Source: Deltaproteobacteria bacterium
GTDB taxonomy: Bacteria > SAR324 > NAC60-12
DNA: 8,947 bases
Direction: 5' to 3'
NCBI GenBank assembly: GCA_003541985.1
Contig: DPLM01000227.1
Coordinates: forward strand, 11,688 to 20,634
The notes beneath the pieces were generated by a model that saw nothing but the letters and a program-made list of their open reading frames with translations, made no database searches and had not been told where the DNA came from. Within the stretch, counting starts at the first letter, position 1; every line of letters begins with the position of its first letter. Below are positions 5,358 through 8,947 of this stretch, one piece after another. Both the position numbers and the translations under genes were made by a program.

Positions 5358-7193
5358 ATGCGAAAACTTCTCCTGCTCAGTTTGCTATTCTTTTTCCTAG
5401 GTCAAGTTTCTATTGCCCAACCTACAGAAGGGCTACCCATCGAGTGGAACGGCTTTCGGGAACGCTTACTAACACTTGCCTTGGACCCAAGCGTCTTGGC
5501 TCCTGTACTGGCCATTGTGCCCGTTCCACCAGCGGATTCGGAAGAAGTCACTAAGATCTCCCACCAACTGCAGCAACTCCTATTTCTCAGCCTGAGTCCC
5601 GATCTGCCTCGTCAACTTATCCATCCCCCTCAGTTGCAGCGCATTCTAGATGACTGGAATAGCAGCCTACGTCTACAAAGCCGACCCTTGACCAATCGTG
5701 AGCTTGCTGGGCTTGCTGGTGCTGATTGGCTACTGGAAGGTCAATACAACCAGACCCAGGATGAGGTTCAAGTTGATTTGGAATTACAGGAATTACTGAC
5801 CAATCGTGTCCTGCTGCGCGAACAGTTAACCTGGCTAATCAGTGTATTCGAAATTCCCCAAGCTCTTGAAATTGCTGATGTCAAGCCACCTGCTGAAAGC
5901 ACGGAAATCATCTCTCCTTCTGAGGAAAAAAACACTTCTGAAACGAAAACAGCCACCTCCGAAGACTCTTCCACAATAAGCACAACAAACAAGACAGCAA
6001 CCGATAGTGAAATTGCAACTACTCCCTCAGCTACTGCAGCGATCACCACAACGCCAAGTCTTGCTTCAGTACCAACTGCTGAAGTGAGCGAACAAGAAAA
6101 CCTTCCAGATGAACCCACCCAAGTAATTGCTGAGCCAGATGCTACCGCTAATACCAGTGATGAAATAGTGCTGCCCGGAGTCCCTCTTGCTGTAGATGAT
6201 CAGGAAGGTATTGGAGAGGAAACAACAGAATCCCAATCAATCACTGTTGAGAACGAAGAGGCCATCACTCCAATAGTAGACCCGATCAACGAAGTTGATG
6301 GTTCACAGGACCTAGAAATAGTGGCAATGATAACCCCATCGACCGAAACCACAGAGACAGAACCTGAGGATTCTGTTGAGAAAGAAATGACTACGGAGAA
6401 TACGGCAGCTAGAAATTTTTTTGATTCAAAATATACCCAATCGTTATCAGAAATCTCTGCTGAGCCTGATTCTGCTAAAGTATTAATTAGCCCACAAGGT
6501 AGCAGTGATCACCCGGGAATGGCTGTCCTCGAAGGAGGCTCGTTCCAGATGGGGAGTTTGGGAGGGGAAAACGATGAGAGGCCAATTCGCCAGATCGAAT
6601 TAGCACCATTCTATCTGGATGTGCATGAAGTCACGAACGCAGATTACGCTCAATGCAGCGAATGTGTGCGTGGTTATGGAGGTTTCGACACAACACTGCC
6701 AGGACAACCGGTCGTCTATGTGGACTGGGAAAACAGCGCGCGTTACTGCGCCACCGTCGGTAAACGGCTTCCTACCGAAGCTGAATGGGAGTATGCCACT
6801 CAAGCCGGTGGTATTGTAGAAAACCCCAACTCTGTAACAGCTGAACTAAGAGACCAGGCCTGGTTTGAACTGACCTCGCAAAACCTCCGTTCTGCAGCTG
6901 TTGTTGGGCAACGGCAACCCAATGCTTGGGGCCTCTATGATCTGCAGGGGAATGTTATGGAATGGACTGCTGACTGGTATGCCCCCTACGATCAAGCGAA
7001 ACTGCAGAATCCAAAAGGACCGGAAGTGCCCCCGAATCCAACTTATCCACAGAAAGTAGCTCGTGGAGGTGCTTGGCAGGGCTTATTTGGTCAGGCTACT
7101 GAAGCTGGCTTGCGCAGTAGCCGCCGTTATGGTTTAGGGGCCTGGACCCAGGCTTTCAACTTGGGATTTCGCTGTGCTGCAGACTCTATGTGA
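5358..7193 (+). CDS. Exported CsgG/FlgO/LpoB-like domain fused to a SUMF1 pseudo-FGE domain
   Basis: The protein has 611 residues and is exported. Residues 1-20 are a signal peptide (MRKLLLLSLLFFFLGQVSIA). About 30-163 resembles the alpha/beta domain shared by CsgG, FlgO, LpoB and TolB N-termini: LQRILDDW (93-100), then LAGADWLLEGQY (119-130), then VQVDLELQELLTNRVL (137-152). About 172-384 is a low-complexity linker rich in Ser, Thr, Glu, Ala and Pro with few Lys or Arg, surely disordered. About 385-607 is a SUMF1/FGE-sulfatase domain: GGSFQMGS (393-400), FYLDVHEVTNADYAQC (418-433), KRLPTEAEWEYA (469-480), WGLYDLQGNVMEW (524-536), VARGGAW (567-573) and LGFRCA (602-607). In true formylglycine-generating enzyme the segment after RGG carries two catalytic cysteines; here it reads WQGLFGQATEAGLRSSRR and has none. 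I therefore expect a binding or structural role, not sulfatase activation. It may lie in the periplasm or on the outer membrane's inner face; there is no lipobox. Its place after rodA and gltX hints at an envelope function but proves nothing. Confidence 0.85.
   Translation: MRKLLLLSLLFFFLGQVSIAQPTEGLPIEWNGFRERLLTLALDPSVLAPVLAIVPVPPADSEEVTKISHQLQQLLFLSLSPDLPRQLIHPPQLQRILDDWNSSLRLQSRPLTNRELAGLAGADWLLEGQYNQTQDEVQVDLELQELLTNRVLLREQLTWLISVFEIPQALEIADVKPPAESTEIISPSEEKNTSETKTATSEDSSTISTTNKTATDSEIATTPSATAAITTTPSLASVPTAEVSEQENLPDEPTQVIAEPDATANTSDEIVLPGVPLAVDDQEGIGEETTESQSITVENEEAITPIVDPINEVDGSQDLEIVAMITPSTETTETEPEDSVEKEMTTENTAARNFFDSKYTQSLSEISAEPDSAKVLISPQGSSDHPGMAVLEGGSFQMGSLGGENDERPIRQIELAPFYLDVHEVTNADYAQCSECVRGYGGFDTTLPGQPVVYVDWENSARYCATVGKRLPTEAEWEYATQAGGIVENPNSVTAELRDQAWFELTSQNLRSAAVVGQRQPNAWGLYDLQGNVMEWTADWYAPYDQAKLQNPKGPEVPPNPTYPQKVARGGAWQGLFGQATEAGLRSSRRYGLGAWTQAFNLGFRCAADSM
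5871..6509 (+). other. Segment coding the disordered acidic Ser/Thr/Glu linker
   Basis: This segment codes for about 213 residues between the two folded domains. It is dominated by Ser, Thr, Glu, Asp, Ala, Pro and Val, strongly acidic, with only about eight Lys or Arg. No exact tandem unit repeats. It would act as a long flexible tether between the N-terminal and SUMF1 domains and is likely the fastest-evolving stretch of the window. Confidence 0.7.
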
Positions 7194-8450
7194 TTAGGGA
7201 AATAGTGAATCCGTAAACTGCTTGGCATCATAGGGGCGCAAGTCTTCAATGCCTTCTCCTACACCAATATAGCGAACGGGAATGTCAAATTCGTTGACGA
7301 TCCCGATAATAACCCCACCCTTGGCCGTTCCATCCAGTTTGGTCAACACAATTCCTGTCAAATCTGCGGCTTCACGAAACTCACGAGCCTGAAAGATTGC
7401 ATTCTGTCCCGTAGTCGCATCTAGCACAAGCAACACCTCGTGAGGTGCATCTGGTACAATCTTCCGAATCACCCGCACCATCTTGCGCAGTTCCTCCATT
7501 AGATTCTTTTTGGTATGCAGTCTTCCTGCAGTATCACATATGACAACATCATATTCCTCGCGAACTGCTTTCTCGACAGCTTCATACATCACTGAAGATG
7601 GATCAACTCCTTGACTCTTGGCAATAATGTCACATTCAGCGCGACGGCTCCATTCTGTCAACTGTTCAATGGCGGCAGCACGAAAGGTATCCCCAGCCCC
7701 CATTAGTACACGATGTCCGTCTCGGCGATACTGAGCAGCGATTTTGCCGATTGTCGTAGTCTTACCTACACCATTGACCCCGACAATCATCAACACCGCG
7801 GGTTTGCGATCCGCAACGTTGGGAATCGGCACTTCCTTTTGTAGAATGCGTACGATTTCCTCCTTGATCACTTCTCGTAGGGCATCCACATCACGCAGTT
7901 CCTGACGGTCAACCTGAGAAGTCACCACCTCCAGAATCTGCTTTGTAGTCTCTGGTCCAATGTCGGCTCCTAACAGAGCTTCTTCCAAGCTGTCCAAGAC
8001 CTCTTCATCAATTTCTTTCTTTCCAAGCAGAGCATTGCTTAGCCCATCAATCATCTGTTCGCGAGTCTTACTGATCCCGGAGCGCAGCTTTTCGTAAAAG
8101 TTCTGAGATTCTGGTGTTGGTGTTGGGGCTTCTGAGATCGCTTCCCCAAAGCGTTTGGTCAGCACGCGCTGCTGTCGACGTTCTTCTTGCTTGCGTGTGA
8201 TTTCATCCTGAAGAGCTTCGTTCTGTTGTTGCAGGCGATCAAGCCGGACTTCCCGTTGTTGTCGTTCTTGGGCTTCTTCTTCCTGTTGGCGCTGCTTTTC
8301 AAGTTCTGCCAGATGCAGTTCTGCTTGTTGTGGAGTCAGCTTTCCGCTGACCTCACCAAGCTGACCGCCCGTCCATAAGAACAACAACCCCGCAACTAGG
8401 GCACCACTACCAAATACTGTGAAGACAAACCAGATAACCGAAAAAATCAT
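7194..8450 (-). CDS. ftsY: Signal recognition particle receptor FtsY, membrane-anchored form
   Basis: FtsY is the SRP receptor: with GTP it binds the Ffh-ribosome complex and hands nascent membrane proteins to SecYEG. The protein has 418 residues. Residues 3-25 form a hydrophobic transmembrane anchor, about 40-100 a Gln/Glu/Arg-rich coiled coil, 117-210 the helical N domain with EEALLGADIG (156-165), and 218-418 the GTPase domain. GTPase motifs are GVNGVGKTT (224-232), DTFRAAA (254-260), DTAGR (306-310), TKLDGTAKGG (370-379) and GVGEGIEDLRPYD (396-408). All key residues are present, so it should be active. E. coli FtsY has no true transmembrane helix and instead an acidic amphipathic A domain; here a helix and coiled coil replace it. 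The start is the only ATG before an in-frame stop at 8516..8514. No Shine-Dalgarno site is seen. Its stop codon directly abuts that of the convergent SUMF1-domain gene. Confidence 0.96.
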   Translation of the reverse strand: MIFSVIWFVFTVFGSGALVAGLLFLWTGGQLGEVSGKLTPQQAELHLAELEKQRQQEEEAQERQQREVRLDRLQQQNEALQDEITRKQEERRQQRVLTKRFGEAISEAPTPTPESQNFYEKLRSGISKTREQMIDGLSNALLGKKEIDEEVLDSLEEALLGADIGPETTKQILEVVTSQVDRQELRDVDALREVIKEEIVRILQKEVPIPNVADRKPAVLMIVGVNGVGKTTTIGKIAAQYRRDGHRVLMGAGDTFRAAAIEQLTEWSRRAECDIIAKSQGVDPSSVMYEAVEKAVREEYDVVICDTAGRLHTKKNLMEELRKMVRVIRKIVPDAPHEVLLVLDATTGQNAIFQAREFREAADLTGIVLTKLDGTAKGGVIIGIVNEFDIPVRYIGVGEGIEDLRPYDAKQFTDSLFP

Positions 8451-8533
8451 ATTGATTATTGATAAACAAAAAGTGGAAGATTTATTGAATCTGTCTATTT
8501 CACAGATCAGTGATCAAACAAGCAATCGTTGAA
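8451..8533. other. Short leader between the right-edge gene and ftsY
   Basis: These 83 bases are A/T-rich. They hold a direct repeat ATTGAT-T-ATTGAT (8451-8463) touching the ftsY start and small inverted repeats (gatca-g-tgatc at 8505-8515; ctgt/acag at 8491-8505). I find no convincing promoter or terminator, so ftsY may be read through from the upstream gene. The repeats are short enough to be chance. Confidence 0.4.
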
Positions 8534-8947
8534 TCAGCGTTGTGAGGCTTGCTCCTCAAGCAACTTCGTTAGCTCATAGGGTGAGAAGATGCCCTCGGTT
8601 ACCTCACCATTACGAAGACGAAGTTGGGTTCCGTCATCATTTTCATAGAGAGTTCCTACCACATTGCCTGACTCATCCTGCCATTCAACCCCGTAGTGAG
8701 CTTCACCATCAGACTGAGTGGGAACTACGCGTCCCTTGAAGGGTACTTGAGCCAAATTTTTAAGGTTCTGCTGCATCTGTTGGTACTGACGTTCTAGTTT
8801 TTGCAGGGTACGTTGGAGTTCCAGAGTGTTTTCAAAGCGTGTCAGTTTGTCTGCCCAATAAAGATAAATATCACCAGCTGCTTCCAGAACCGCAGTGGGC
8901 GCTCCTAAATCACTTAACTCTGCCGGCAGACTGCTTTTATTTTGTAG
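8534..8947 (-). CDS. Partial hypothetical protein, C-terminal 137 residues, upstream of ftsY
   Basis: The frame is open from the right edge to a TGA at 8536..8534. The ATG at 8776 is internal: reading on upstream gives a further 57 codons with no stop and protein-like composition, so the true start lies outside the window. The visible part begins with a helical region (WADKLTRFENTLELQRTLQ) rich in Gln and Leu that continues through QYQQMQQNLKNLAQ, probably a coiled coil. A small beta-rich module follows, with VPFKGRVVPTQSDG, YGVEWQDESGNVVGTLYEN and DDGTQLRLRNGEV, and a short helix ends the protein. I do not recognise the family. There is no signal or membrane segment in the visible part. It lies 83 bases upstream of ftsY on the same strand and is probably cotranscribed with it. 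Confidence 0.75.
   Translation of the reverse strand, partial: LQNKSSLPAELSDLGAPTAVLEAAGDIYLYWADKLTRFENTLELQRTLQKLERQYQQMQQNLKNLAQVPFKGRVVPTQSDGEAHYGVEWQDESGNVVGTLYENDDGTQLRLRNGEVTEGIFSPYELTKLLEEQASQR

Noticed and set aside
5768..6118. 116-codon minus-strand frame within the linker
   Set aside because: It is the antisense shadow of the low-complexity Ser/Thr/Glu-rich linker; its Val/Ser-rich product has no start signal and no recognisable domain.

Overview
The window reads as an ordinary chromosomal stretch of a Gram-negative bacterium with a periplasm. It carries a PpiD/SurA-type periplasmic chaperone, a secreted DsbD-type thiol domain, the elongation peptidoglycan polymerase RodA, glutamyl-tRNA synthetase GltX and the SRP receptor FtsY. 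Base composition looks close to 50% GC by eye and even along the window. There is no rRNA, tRNA, CRISPR array, insertion sequence or phage gene. The lineage cannot be fixed from sequence alone. The membrane-anchored FtsY, the rodA-gltX pairing and the SUMF1-domain lipoprotein-like exported protein are unlike E. coli and would fit a deltaproteobacterial or related marine lineage, but that is a guess.

Layout. Positions 1-2602 are a leftward unit: ppiD (701-2602), then a stand-alone DsbD N-terminal-domain protein (171-701, sharing one base with ppiD), then the start of a small Cys-containing protein that leaves the window (1-99). Positions 2603-2767 are a divergent promoter region. Positions 2768-7193 are a rightward unit: rodA, gltX, and a secreted two-domain protein with an N-terminal CsgG/FlgO/LpoB-like domain, a long acidic Ser/Thr/Glu linker and a C-terminal SUMF1 (formylglycine-generating-enzyme-like) domain lacking the catalytic cysteines. 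This unit meets, with no base in between, the leftward ftsY (7194-8450). Upstream of ftsY is the C-terminal part of an unidentified gene (8534-8947) that is open to the right edge.

How the genes fit together. The leftward unit looks like an envelope protein-folding and thiol-handling operon. The rightward unit mixes cell elongation (RodA), translation (GltX) and an exported protein of unknown role. FtsY delivers ribosomes making membrane proteins to the translocon. Most of this is housekeeping. The least ordinary item is the SUMF1 fusion protein. Next are the stand-alone nDsbD coupled to PpiD, the near-absence of Shine-Dalgarno sites, and the two partial genes at the edges, whose extents an ATG-to-stop view misses.
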